This document shows positions 9,275-17,473 of a stretch of DNA of 64,000 nt, in pieces. Source of the DNA: Caldicoprobacter oshimai DSM 21659 (lineage in GTDB: Bacteria > Bacillota > Clostridia > Caldicoprobacterales > Caldicoprobacteraceae). The notes under the pieces are model-generated. The model did not search any database, was not told where the DNA came from, and saw only the letters and a list, made by a program, of their open reading frames with translations. Within the stretch, counting starts at the first letter, position 1. Every line of letters starts with the position of its first letter. Made by a program: the position numbers and the translations under genes. The stretch covers positions 558,001 through 622,000 of the forward strand of contig JAGB01000001.1 of NCBI GenBank assembly GCA_000526435.1, read 5' to 3'.

Positions 9275-9397
9275 ATTTTTGTTTAGCACTCTCACATTCG
9301 TGAACTGCCACTCACCTGCTGGTTTACCAAGCGAACATTCCACAGATGAAGTTTTTGCAGCAAAATCGCTATTTGACGTCTTAGCAGCCGATACACA

Positions 9398-10663
9398 TCA
9401 GCTTATGGGCTTGGCGTGGGCCAAGAGATACTTCTCGGCCTCTGCACACCACAGGCCATTGTTTTCCTCCACAATCTTGGCTAATTCGGCAAACAGCGGA
9501 TCGGTCTTTCCCTTTTCTTTGAAATCAGAAATGGCGGTCAGCTCAAGCTCGATGTTGGTGTATATGAGCTTTTTACCGCCTGGAATTTTGGGCAGGTTCA
9601 AAGTAGTATCAACCACGCTATTTAGCCCTCCAATATGGGTAATCATGGCTGCAGGGTTTATAAGTCCCTTCTCCATCATCTGCAGCGCTTCTATCATGTC
9701 ATCGGTATTACCGCCGCTGGTACCCACCACGTGGGTGGATGCATAGTGGACGTTGTAAAAGTTGATCTCGGCTGAGAAATTCGGATCGGTAGGCCCTGCG
9801 AAGAAATTCAAACAGCCATCCCTTGCCAATATCGCATCCCCTATCTCGACCACAGACTTAACCGGCGCAAAGACAAACACGTCGTCATATCCTCTGCCAT
9901 CCGTCAACGACATGAGATATTCTGCCACATTATCCATTCCAGAGGTGTTTATATATTTCAGCGTGACGCCGTTGCGCGCCGCTTCCTCCACCGTGATGAT
10001 CTCGCTGGCCCTTTTAAGCCTTGCCTGGTCGATATCGGTTACCACCAGCAACTTGGGCTTCTTATCTCTGTGTATGGCATAATCGATAGCCCCCAAACCC
10101 ATAGGACCCGCTCCGGCCAGTATTGCCATATTTCCGCCTTCCACAATTCCCATGTTGTGCACGTATTTGCCGGGCACTGTATGGTAGCTCGCATGAAATG
10201 CGCCGATGATACACGACATGGGCTCAGCCAGCGAGCCGTAAAAATATGCCTCACCGTTGTATTCCAGCAAACAGTTCATCTCCATGACCTCGTTGGGGAT
10301 GATGATATGGGTTGCACTGCCCCCGATATACTTGTATGAATAGCCAGGCGCCGCTAGGCTTCCTTTGTAATTCAGCGCCGGCTGTATAGAAAATTTCTGG
10401 CCGGGCTTAAATTTGTGCTGCCACTTCTTACCCACTTCCAGGATAATACCGCAAAATTCATGGCCTATGATTACGGGGTTTTTGTCAACATCATCAGGAA
10501 CCCGCTTGTGGTCTTTACCCTGGATGGCAGCCTTATATGAAGACATGCATATGCTGTCAGATATGACCTGAGCCAGTATTTCATCGTCCTTTATAGGTGG
10601 CAACTCAAATTCCTCTAGCCTCAAGTCATTTTTGCCATAAAGACGCACAGCCTTGGTCTTCAT
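9398..10663 (-). CDS. Zinc-dependent alcohol dehydrogenase, L-sorbose-1-phosphate reductase-like
   Basis: A 421-residue medium-chain dehydrogenase. Catalytic zinc ligands are probably C39 (DSICMSS), H68-E69 (GHEFCG) and a Glu in AEPMSC. The four-cysteine structural zinc loop is absent. The nucleotide-binding loop is AGAGPMGLGA. The closest recalled family is SorE (L-sorbose-1-phosphate reductase), which reduces a ketose phosphate to a polyol phosphate. ATG at 10663 after AAGGAGAAG. It lies downstream of the deoR-type gene in the same direction, separated by 150 bp that contain the structured RNA element at 10682-10776. That element ends right at this gene's ribosome site. Confidence 0.8.
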   Translation of the reverse strand: MKTKAVRLYGKNDLRLEEFELPPIKDDEILAQVISDSICMSSYKAAIQGKDHKRVPDDVDKNPVIIGHEFCGIILEVGKKWQHKFKPGQKFSIQPALNYKGSLAAPGYSYKYIGGSATHIIIPNEVMEMNCLLEYNGEAYFYGSLAEPMSCIIGAFHASYHTVPGKYVHNMGIVEGGNMAILAGAGPMGLGAIDYAIHRDKKPKLLVVTDIDQARLKRASEIITVEEAARNGVTLKYINTSGMDNVAEYLMSLTDGRGYDDVFVFAPVKSVVEIGDAILARDGCLNFFAGPTDPNFSAEINFYNVHYASTHVVGTSGGNTDDMIEALQMMEKGLINPAAMITHIGGLNSVVDTTLNLPKIPGGKKLIYTNIELELTAISDFKEKGKTDPLFAELAKIVEENNGLWCAEAEKYLLAHAKPIS

Positions 10664-10681
10664 AGTTCTTCTCCTTCTTCA

Positions 10682-10776
10682 TCCAAACCGTGCAAATACA
10701 CCAGTTCAGACGGCTGGGGTATTTGTAATCCGCCCTTCAAGTTGTCCTTCCCCCAGCAGGCGGTATTAGGACAACC
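10682..10776 (-). ncRNA. Solitary pseudoknotted RNA element (omega-RNA/IS605 right-end-like)
   Basis: Second copy of the structured segment at the 3' end of the TnpB relic (51855-51953). By eye about 60 of the first 69 positions agree. Shared structure: stem GTTGTCCT/AGGACAAC; its loop holds ACCGCC and GCTGGGG, which can pair with downstream GGCGG and CCCCAGC, giving interleaved (pseudoknotted) pairings; then a terminal hairpin. Compared with the other copy, the closing C-G pair of the first stem has become T-A, a paired change. No transposase sequence flanks it. It ends about 8 bases before the ribosome site of the SorE-like gene, in the same orientation. It could be a solo IS right end, a guide-RNA scaffold or a cis-acting leader. 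Confidence 0.6.
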
Positions 10777-10813
10777 CTGTACACAATGCAGCAAGCCAGA
10801 TAATAAGCTTATA

Positions 10814-11572
10814 TCACTTTACCTCGACGCCATATCGTTCTGCGGCTTGCGCTATATCCTCGGGCAGAGGTTTATCGCATATCAACACGTCGATGTCCTT
10901 TAAAGTTGCAAAGGTAAAGGGCATATTCTTATCGATCTTGCTGACATCCATCAAAAGGATGACCTTGCGCGCCTTTCTGATGATTGCCCTTTTTAGCTCG
11001 CATTCGTTGTAATCGCCGCAAGTAAAGCCGTATTCCAGGGAAAATCCTGATGTGGCCATAAACGCAATGTCCACGTTTATATCCTTTATGAAGTTGAGCG
11101 AATTGGCGCCGGAAGTCGATAGATTGTTACGGCTGAGCTGTCCCCCCACCAAGGTCACCGACGGGTTGTTGTTCTTGATGATCTCCAAAGCAATGTTGGG
11201 GCCGCTTGTGAGTATAGAGAGGTCCTCATCGGGCAATACTTTAGCCAAACACATCATGGTAGTACCGGAATCAATGAAATAAGAACGCCCTCGTTCCACA
11301 AAGGCCAACGCCTTTTTAGCAATCTTCATCTTTGCGTCCACATTCTCCATGGCCCTTAAATTATACATGTCTTCCTTTAAGCTGGAGAACAGATTGATGG
11401 ATTTGGCCCCTCCCCGTACTCGAACGATCTGCCCCTTGGATTCGAGGTAGCTGAGGTCGCGCCTCAATGTCATGGTGGACACTTCAGGGAACAGCTTTTC
11501 CAGCTCTTTAAGTTTAACTTCACCCTTATTCTGTATATACGCGTTTATGATTTCCCGTCTTTGAGCATTCAA
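10814..11572 (-). CDS. DeoR-family transcriptional regulator
   Basis: A 252-residue DeoR-type repressor. The N-terminal winged helix begins MNAQRREIINAYIQNKGEV, with the recognition segment VSTMTLRRDLSYLESKGQIVRVRGGA. The C-terminal DeoRC sugar-phosphate sensor contains SGTTMMCLAK and TSGPNIALE. It probably binds DNA without ligand and is released by a sugar or polyol phosphate. It starts with TTG after GGAAGTGAT. Its promoter (11668-11697) is followed by a strong inverted repeat (11594-11637). Related half-sites occur upstream of the E2 operon and SDR gene, so it is the likely regulator of this island. Confidence 0.92.
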   Translation of the reverse strand: MNAQRREIINAYIQNKGEVKLKELEKLFPEVSTMTLRRDLSYLESKGQIVRVRGGAKSINLFSSLKEDMYNLRAMENVDAKMKIAKKALAFVERGRSYFIDSGTTMMCLAKVLPDEDLSILTSGPNIALEIIKNNNPSVTLVGGQLSRNNLSTSGANSLNFIKDINVDIAFMATSGFSLEYGFTCGDYNECELKRAIIRKARKVILLMDVSKIDKNMPFTFATLKDIDVLICDKPLPEDIAQAAERYGVEVK

Positions 11573-11593
11573 TCTTTATCACTTCCTTAATTT

Positions 11594-11637
11594 TTGTAAC
11601 AAAATCGCTGTTATTTTTAACACAGATTTTGTTACAA
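11594..11637. promoter_or_regulatory. DeoR autoregulatory operator (nested inverted repeats)
   Basis: A perfect 13-bp inverted repeat TTGTAACAAAATC (11594-11606) and GATTTTGTTACAA (11625-11637) encloses a second one, TGTTA-tttt-TAACA (11609-11622). It lies between the predicted transcription start and the TTG start of the regulator. Confidence 0.8.
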
Positions 11638-11667
11638 TTGTTTTTATTTATCATGCTTTATACTGTA

Positions 11668-11697
11668 ATTATACTAATAAAAACAATCAATTGTCAA
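11668..11697 (-). promoter_or_regulatory. Promoter of the deoR-type gene
   Basis: On the - strand TTGACA (11697-11692), 18-bp spacer, TATAAT (11673-11668). Both hexamers match consensus exactly. Confidence 0.8.
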
Positions 11698-11708
11698 TGT
11701 TACGGATA

Positions 11709-12452
11709 TCACCATGGCCATTCGCGCAGATTATAATCCATTAAAACCAAGCGGTCCTCATCTATATGTATATCCCTTTCCGAATATGGTGTTCCACTTA
11801 AAAAATATTGCAAAGCGTATACAGCCGCTTCTTCAGGTTCCATATCAGCCTCATAATTTTTCTTCCCTGACATATACGTACGCATCCATCCAGGATGATA
11901 CAGCCTGAAGGTATAACCTTCCGGCCTTAACCTATTAAAAGTTATCTTCACCGCCATATTAAGAGCGGCCTTAGACATGCAATAGCCATACCACGCCTTT
12001 CGGGTACATGCTCCAATACTGCCGGCTTCCGAGGACACAAAACAGAGCCTCTTTAACCTTCCCTTATCCATCAATGGCAAAAACGCTTCTACCATTCGTA
12101 TGGGTCCCAGCGCATTCACGTCATAGATGCGGTGCATATCTTCATAATTTAAATGTTCTCTTATGTCCAATTCGTTATAAGGAGAAATAATTCCCGCATT
12201 GTTTACCAGCATATCAACATAGTTAGTAATTGAAGAAACTCGTATAGCAGCCTCTTTTACCGATTCATTCGATGACACATCAAGCGATATAATGTGAAGT
12301 TTTTCTGGATATTTTTTACTTAAAGATGAAAGTTGAGGCCAGCTTGGCATATACTGGCCTGCAAATACGCGCCATCCCTTTTCTAAAAGCTTTTCACACA
12401 GCGCAAATCCAAATCCGCGATCAGCGCCCGTTATAACGGCTGTCGGCTCCAT
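11709..12452 (-). CDS. SDR-family oxidoreductase
   Basis: A 247-residue short-chain dehydrogenase: TGADRGFG nucleotide loop, NNAG, Ser in CFVSSEAGS, and YCMSK (Tyr-x3-Lys). The start was placed at the ATG at 12452, which follows GGGGGGTG; a GTG at 12461 would add three residues but overlaps that site. It is the third gene of a unit UroD-like - ThuA-like - SDR, separated from ThuA by 18 bp. Substrate unknown; ThuA-like neighbours suggest a sugar or sugar-derivative oxidation step (inference). Confidence 0.85.
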   Translation of the reverse strand: MEPTAVITGADRGFGFALCEKLLEKGWRVFAGQYMPSWPQLSSLSKKYPEKLHIISLDVSSNESVKEAAIRVSSITNYVDMLVNNAGIISPYNELDIREHLNYEDMHRIYDVNALGPIRMVEAFLPLMDKGRLKRLCFVSSEAGSIGACTRKAWYGYCMSKAALNMAVKITFNRLRPEGYTFRLYHPGWMRTYMSGKKNYEADMEPEEAAVYALQYFLSGTPYSERDIHIDEDRLVLMDYNLREWPW

Positions 12453-12470
12453 ATTACCCACCCCCCATCC

Positions 12471-13103
12471 TTAAACCTTGGCCAGCCAATTGAGTGAATT
12501 TCGCAGCAACAACTGAAAGCTCGGATGAAGCCATACATCCAGGTTATGCCCCGGCGTCAATACGCACACCTTTCCTTTGCCATGAGTACGCACCCAGCCG
12601 GCAGGCTGCGTCCCATGTTGAGATGTTGAGGTTAAAAAGACATGCACATCATCGTTATTATCAATCTCTATAAAATAGTGCTCATCCTTTAAGGTAAAAG
12701 GAACAAAGCCATCGGTAATTATATGCTCACCTTTTACTTCTACCGTAACTTGACACTGTTCAGGATGATGTATAAACACTCCGCCCAATATACTACGAAG
12801 GATACTCGCTTCCTTATAACCTGCCGTACCCGAATGCACGGCCAAAAGGCCGCCGCCATTTTGGACATAGCCGTCAAAAATGCTTTGAGCTTCTTCTGTT
12901 GCCCATTCCGTTGTATCTGTTGATGAGAAGTTATTTGACTTTGCAAGTATTACCACCGGAAACTGTTTCATCATATCAGGTGTCCAATCGGCCATATTCT
13001 CTATATACGTGAATTCAAAACCATCATCTGCAAGGGGGTCAAGCCCCCTTTTAACCACACTTGCTGGGTGCCAGCGGTCATCGCAAAGAACTAAAACACG
13101 CAT
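12471..13103 (-). CDS. ThuA-like domain protein
   Basis: A 210-residue protein of the ThuA/trehalose-utilisation family, a class-I-glutamine-amidotransferase-like fold: N-terminal RVLVLCDD, GGGLLAVHSG at the usual nucleophile-elbow position, FTLKDEHYFIE, and a C-terminal GKGKVCVLTPGHNLDVW. No canonical amidotransferase Cys is seen at the elbow, as is usual here. ThuA proteins are linked to disaccharide 3-keto metabolism, but their chemistry is poorly known. The start is the ATG at 13103, which follows GGAGGCGTG; an upstream GTG at 13139 has no ribosome site. Confidence 0.8.
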   Translation of the reverse strand: MRVLVLCDDRWHPASVVKRGLDPLADDGFEFTYIENMADWTPDMMKQFPVVILAKSNNFSSTDTTEWATEEAQSIFDGYVQNGGGLLAVHSGTAGYKEASILRSILGGVFIHHPEQCQVTVEVKGEHIITDGFVPFTLKDEHYFIEIDNNDDVHVFLTSTSQHGTQPAGWVRTHGKGKVCVLTPGHNLDVWLHPSFQLLLRNSLNWLAKV

Positions 13104-13235
13104 TTTACACGCCTCCATTTTTAAAAAAATTTTTATCACAGGATGGCTAGCAGACTACAGTTTATACAGTAGTCCATAATCTTCTAAAAGATAAAAATGA
13201 ATACAGAGTTGTTCAATAACCCCATTATAGCCTTA

Positions 13236-14318
13236 TTAATAAGTTCCCAGCTCCAGCCCCTTTTCAACAAAATAACGATAAGTTTCATAATTGACAGTAT
13301 TGGGTATAGAATGATCGCTGTGCAGCACATATCCATACTTACCCTTTACTATTGGGATCTTCGATTCGAGTTCCTGATCTATAAGCTTTTTATCGTTTGT
13401 ATACAACACCCTTACGTCAATGCCTCCCATAAATGAAAGCACCTCGCCGTAATCTTTGTACAATTTGATCAAGTCCATCCCGGCCTTTACTTCAATTACT
13501 TGCAGGCAATCAATACCTGCTTCAATCATACCGGGTACAAGAGGCTCCACATAGCCACATGAATGCATAATAACAGGTAGGTTATGGCTTTTGGCATATT
13601 CGATTGTCTTTTTATGCCCCGGCTGAATTATCTCTTTATACATAGCCGGTGACATAAAAGGCTTGAGCTTAAAACCCATATCCTCATAATACCATATACC
13701 GTCGGGATACCCTTCCCGAGAAAAAAGGATCTCCTGCAGTTCAATAATAAGCGTAGAATAGGTATCAACCATATCCTTTACCCACTCTGGGTCAAGCGCC
13801 ATGCCCACAAGCATGTGTTCATGCCCACACACCGGATGAATGCACTCAAACACATTGACGCCAGACCAGGCAAAAAAGCGATTATGCTCCTGCGCATGTC
13901 TCTTGGCCTTCCGATATGCCTCAAAATTAATACGTCTGGGGTCAGGAGTCAGCAATGGCTTTATGTATTCCTCCCATGTTTTACGATCCTTGACCAAAAA
14001 ATCCACATGCTCGGGTGTACTGTCATGGAGCTTGTGCCTTCGAAGCAAGGCTCCATTTCCATCCCTAATTAAAATGGTCTCTTCTGTCTCCTCCACTACC
14101 TCCGGGACGAAATCCAAATCCGCTACAAGGTTAAACGGCCAGCACAGTTCCATATCAAACCCAAAGTGATCGACCAAATTCTCGTCTGGTCCAATATATC
14201 CGTCTTCTTGCCATTTTTTAAGCGTATCGCCCCAAAAATGCTCAAATACGCCAATGCGGTCCACCGGCTTGCGCTTGAGAATATTGTGTATACGCTCAAC
14301 CCCCGTCATGGTTTCCAT
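13236..14318 (-). CDS. Uroporphyrinogen decarboxylase-family (URO-D-like) protein
   Basis: A 360-residue URO-D superfamily protein. It lacks the N-terminal signature of true HemE and carries a zinc-type HSCG motif (PVIMHSCGYVEPL), as in corrinoid methyltransferases MtaA/MtbA and many uncharacterised relatives. No corrinoid protein gene is nearby. Instead it heads a unit with ThuA-like and SDR genes, the setting of many UroD-like proteins in sugar clusters, where the role is not established. ATG at 14318 after GGGAGAT. Calling it heme biosynthesis would be wrong on this evidence. Confidence 0.8.
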   Translation of the reverse strand: METMTGVERIHNILKRKPVDRIGVFEHFWGDTLKKWQEDGYIGPDENLVDHFGFDMELCWPFNLVADLDFVPEVVEETEETILIRDGNGALLRRHKLHDSTPEHVDFLVKDRKTWEEYIKPLLTPDPRRINFEAYRKAKRHAQEHNRFFAWSGVNVFECIHPVCGHEHMLVGMALDPEWVKDMVDTYSTLIIELQEILFSREGYPDGIWYYEDMGFKLKPFMSPAMYKEIIQPGHKKTIEYAKSHNLPVIMHSCGYVEPLVPGMIEAGIDCLQVIEVKAGMDLIKLYKDYGEVLSFMGGIDVRVLYTNDKKLIDQELESKIPIVKGKYGYVLHSDHSIPNTVNYETYRYFVEKGLELGTY

Positions 14319-14575
14319 CTTTTATCTCCCTAATCCATTTTATCTTTTAAACTAAACGTCCCACGAAAATATTTTACCATATTTTATCAGCAAATTCACC
14401 TTCTCACTTGAAAATTACAACGGTCAACGCGGTTCCTCTACTACGGTAACATTAACTGTGGAATAAAAAGAGGTACAGCACCACTTCGCACCGGCCCCCA
14501 AATCCCACTTCACTAGGCTATAAGTCCAAACAAAGTATGCTACACAAAAAACCATGACTACTTCTACTTGAGGAT

Positions 14576-14606
14576 GGAGGTGAATATCATGAAATCAGAA
14601 TCCTAA
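14576..14606 (+). other. Strong ribosome site and 5-codon ORF before the flippase gene
   Basis: GGAGGTGA (14576-14583) leads to ATG at 14589, but the frame reads ATG AAA TCA GAA TCC TAA and stops at 14604-14606. The next codon, TTG at 14607, is in the same frame as the flippase. Either the first codons of the flippase acquired a nonsense codon, or this is a minimal leader with reinitiation. Confidence 0.7.
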
Positions 14607-16190
14607 TTGAATCGGGGGAATGGCAAATTGAAGATAAATCCCCGTTCTATGCTGTATGGAACGTTCATCTTAGCTAGCGCAAATGTCCTGGTTCGACTCA
14701 TCGGATTTATATATCAAATAATGTTGAGCCGGCTGCTGGGACCTGAAGGCATGGGGGTATACCAACTAATATTTCCACCCTATACCATTGCCCTGGCTTT
14801 GACGACATCCGGTATACCGGTGGCCGTCTCGCGGTTGGTGGCTTCCAGCGACGCTACAGGGCACCATGGAGAACTTAAGAAGATCGTACCTGCAGCCATA
14901 TTGATAGTGATGGTGCTGGGCACAATCCTTTCTGCATTAATCCTGACAAACGTCAACTGGATTACCCACACCATATTAAAAGACCCTCGCACCCGCATAC
15001 CTCTATTCATTCTCTTCCCTTGCATCATCATAATCGGCATGGGTGCCACATTTAAAGGATATTTCTACGGCATAAAGCACACCCATCACTCTGCCTTGGC
15101 TGAAATATTAGAACAGCTAGTCCGCATTACGACAGTCATAATTCTGCTACTGTGGCTGAACCCCCAGGACTACGAAGAAGCCGCTATCTTGATGGTATTT
15201 GGCGTTGTCATGGGAGAGCTTGCCAGCTTGTTATATCTCCACACCCGCTACTATTACTCCATCAAAGAACTAAAGGGAAATGTCAGAACCTCATCCCTTT
15301 TTCCCTTAATCAAGAGCATTATTAACATTGCCATCCCTATAACGTCTACCAGGCTTATAATCACCTTGATAAACTCTACCAACACCGTCTTAATCCCACA
15401 ACGCTTGATGGCCAGCGGCATGACAAACAGCCAGGCGGTGTCGTTATTTGGCATAGTATCTGGTATGGTACTGCCGCTGCTTCACATGCCCTTTACCATT
15501 ACCAATGCCCTATCTACGGTCATAATCCCCCACCTCTCGGAGGAGATGGCGCTTGGCGACTGGCCATCCATACGCAATAATATTTCGCGCGCCATCCAGT
15601 TGACCTCTCTCGTCGCTTTTCCGGCCGCTGCTCTGCTGTTCTCCCTCGGGCAGCCCATCGGAATAGCGCTGTATAATCAACCACAGGTAGGGCAATTGCT
15701 GGCACCCCTTACATTGAGCATGGTCTTTCACGCCCTTCAACACACTTTAAGCGCCGTTCTAAACGGCCTTGACAGACAAAAACGCTCAACCCTGAACCTG
15801 TTTATAGGAGGAATTATTCAGGTCTGCTGTACCTATTTCCTCGTCTCCTGTCCACCTTTAAGAATATACGGCTTCATCATTGGCTTTAACCTAAGAAGCA
15901 TTGCAGTATTCATGCTTAATTTTACCGCAGTCAGAAAGCTTACCAAGCTTCAAATAAAATGGGTGGAGTGGTTTTTGAAACCTGGCTTTGCCGCTACTGT
16001 CATGGCTTCATTGGGGCGATGTGTTTTTAACCTGTCCGCGCATGCCGGCCTCTCCCTCATCGTATCGCTAGCCCTGGCTACAATAACCGGTGCCGCCTTT
16101 TTCTTAATCTCTCTTTACTCAGTAAATGGAATGCCGAGCATAAAAAAAGCAAGGCCCCTCACTAAACAGTGTATTTATGAGGAGCCTTAA
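14607..16190 (+). CDS. SpoVB/MurJ-like polysaccharide flippase (MOP superfamily)
   Basis: A 527-residue integral membrane protein with about 12-14 hydrophobic segments. The N-terminus SANVLVRLIGFIYQIMLSRLLGPEGMGVYQ is typical of stage V sporulation protein B and related oligosaccharide exporters. Members flip lipid-linked precursors, in sporulation for cortex synthesis. The start is uncertain: TTG at 14607 lies directly after an in-frame TAA that interrupts a better ATG at 14589, and an internal ATG exists at 14649. The 3' end overlaps the terminator of the convergent fba gene. Confidence 0.85.
   Translation: MNRGNGKLKINPRSMLYGTFILASANVLVRLIGFIYQIMLSRLLGPEGMGVYQLIFPPYTIALALTTSGIPVAVSRLVASSDATGHHGELKKIVPAAILIVMVLGTILSALILTNVNWITHTILKDPRTRIPLFILFPCIIIIGMGATFKGYFYGIKHTHHSALAEILEQLVRITTVIILLLWLNPQDYEEAAILMVFGVVMGELASLLYLHTRYYYSIKELKGNVRTSSLFPLIKSIINIAIPITSTRLIITLINSTNTVLIPQRLMASGMTNSQAVSLFGIVSGMVLPLLHMPFTITNALSTVIIPHLSEEMALGDWPSIRNNISRAIQLTSLVAFPAAALLFSLGQPIGIALYNQPQVGQLLAPLTLSMVFHALQHTLSAVLNGLDRQKRSTLNLFIGGIIQVCCTYFLVSCPPLRIYGFIIGFNLRSIAVFMLNFTAVRKLTKLQIKWVEWFLKPGFAATVMASLGRCVFNLSAHAGLSLIVSLALATITGAAFFLISLYSVNGMPSIKKARPLTKQCIYEEP
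16142..16188 (-). terminator. Intrinsic terminator of fba
   Basis: On the - strand AAGGCTCCTCA (16188-16178) pairs with TGAGGGGCCTT (16161-16151) and is followed by GC and seven Ts. It sits inside the last codons of the opposite-strand flippase gene. Confidence 0.75.
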
Positions 16191-16230
16191 ATAGCTTACA
16201 TTTTTTAACTGGGCAATCTGCAGTATCCCG

Positions 16231-17178
16231 TTAGCCGTTCATCACTTCGTCTGCTTTTCCAGCGCAACCCAAAACATTTACCAGCTTATGCTTTACAAGT
16301 TCTTTAATGGCCTCCCTGGCTGGCCCTAAGTACTTCCTCGGGTCAAAGTTGCTGGGATCCTTGGCAAAATGCTCCCTGATAGTAGCCGTCATTGCCAGCC
16401 TCAAGTCGGAATCGATATTAATCTTGCATACGGCCATCGAAGCAGCTTTCCTCAGCATATCTTCGGGTACGCCCTTTGCTCCCGGCATCTGTCCGCCGTA
16501 CTTGTTGATCTTCTCTACAAATTCCGGTATCACCGAAGAAGCGCCATGCAGAACGATGGGAAATCCCGGAAGCCTCTTTTGAATCTCCTCAAGGATGTCA
16601 AATCTCAACTTCGGCTCGCCCTTAAACTTGTACGCCCCATGGCTTGTACCTATAGCAACCGCCAGAGAGTCAACCCCTGTCCTTTCAACGAATTCAGCAG
16701 CCTGGTCAGGATCAGTAAAAAAGGCTTCCTCCTCAGACACATTTACGGCATCTTCAATTCCAGCAAGCCTTCCCAGCTCGCCTTCTACAACCACGCCTCT
16801 CTCATGGGCGTAATCGACTACCTTCTTGGTCAAAGCGATGTTCTCCTCAAAGGGAAGGTGCGAACCGTCGATCATGACCGAGGTGAATCCGCCATCGATA
16901 CAGGCTTTGCAAAGCTCAAAGCTGTCTCCGTGGTCAAGATGCACACAAATTGGGAGGTCAGTTTCAATAAGCGCAGCCTCGATAAGCTTCATGAGATATG
17001 TATGTTTAGCATACTTTCGCGCACCGGCAGACACCTGCAGAATAAGCGGAGCATTGACCTCTTTTGCAGCTTCGGTGATACCTTGAATGATTTCCATATT
17101 GTTTACATTGAACGCGCCAATAGCATAACCACCTTCATAGGCCTTTTCAAACATCTTCTTTGACGTTACCAATGGCAT
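16231..17178 (-). CDS. fba: Fructose-1,6-bisphosphate aldolase, class II
   Basis: A 315-residue zinc aldolase that cleaves fructose-1,6-bisphosphate to DHAP and glyceraldehyde-3-phosphate. Visible: HLDHGDSFE with the zinc and catalytic Asp/His residues, VEGELGRLAG, AIGTSHGAYK, LHGASSV and KINIDSDLRLA, all hallmarks of the FbaA/GatY family. Length is normal. ATG after GAAGGAG. It is divergent from the PPi-phosphofructokinase gene, so two consecutive glycolytic steps sit side by side. Confidence 0.93.
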   Translation of the reverse strand: MPLVTSKKMFEKAYEGGYAIGAFNVNNMEIIQGITEAAKEVNAPLILQVSAGARKYAKHTYLMKLIEAALIETDLPICVHLDHGDSFELCKACIDGGFTSVMIDGSHLPFEENIALTKKVVDYAHERGVVVEGELGRLAGIEDAVNVSEEEAFFTDPDQAAEFVERTGVDSLAVAIGTSHGAYKFKGEPKLRFDILEEIQKRLPGFPIVLHGASSVIPEFVEKINKYGGQMPGAKGVPEDMLRKAASMAVCKINIDSDLRLAMTATIREHFAKDPSNFDPRKYLGPAREAIKELVKHKLVNVLGCAGKADEVMNG

Positions 17179-17358
17179 AATGCAACAACTCCTTCTTTTT
17201 TATTTTTTATTTTGATTATAAACCTATAGCGAAATTTTTAATCACATTAATTTTATCACATTCCCTGTCAAAATCAAGGTTAATTTCAAAATTTGACTTC
17301 CAAATCCTGTAACTTCAAATTGACTCAAAGCAATTTGTTATATTTTTGTCTATAAAAA

Positions 17359-17387
17359 TTGCTTTTCAAAATCAAATATGGTATATT
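17359..17387 (+). promoter_or_regulatory. Candidate promoter for the PPi-phosphofructokinase gene
   Basis: TTGCTT (17359-17364), 17-bp spacer, TATATT (17382-17387), in the 295-bp AT-rich region between fba and pfp. A second TATAAT-like box lies at 17396-17401. No other structure was seen in this gap. Confidence 0.45.
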
Positions 17388-17473
17388 TTATAAGGTATAA
17401 TGAAATATTAGACGGGTACATAACAAAATATTAACATAAATTAATATTAAAGCTTAAAAAGGGAGGTTTACAA

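Noticed and set aside
9357-9371. AAAATCGCTATTTG near the SorE-like gene end as another DeoR site
   Set aside because: It lacks the TAACA/TGTTA half-sites and lies in a 3' untranslated region.
13236-14318. Assignment as HemE (heme biosynthesis)
   Set aside because: It lacks the HemE N-terminal signature, has the HSCG motif of methyltransferase-like relatives, and has no heme genes nearby.
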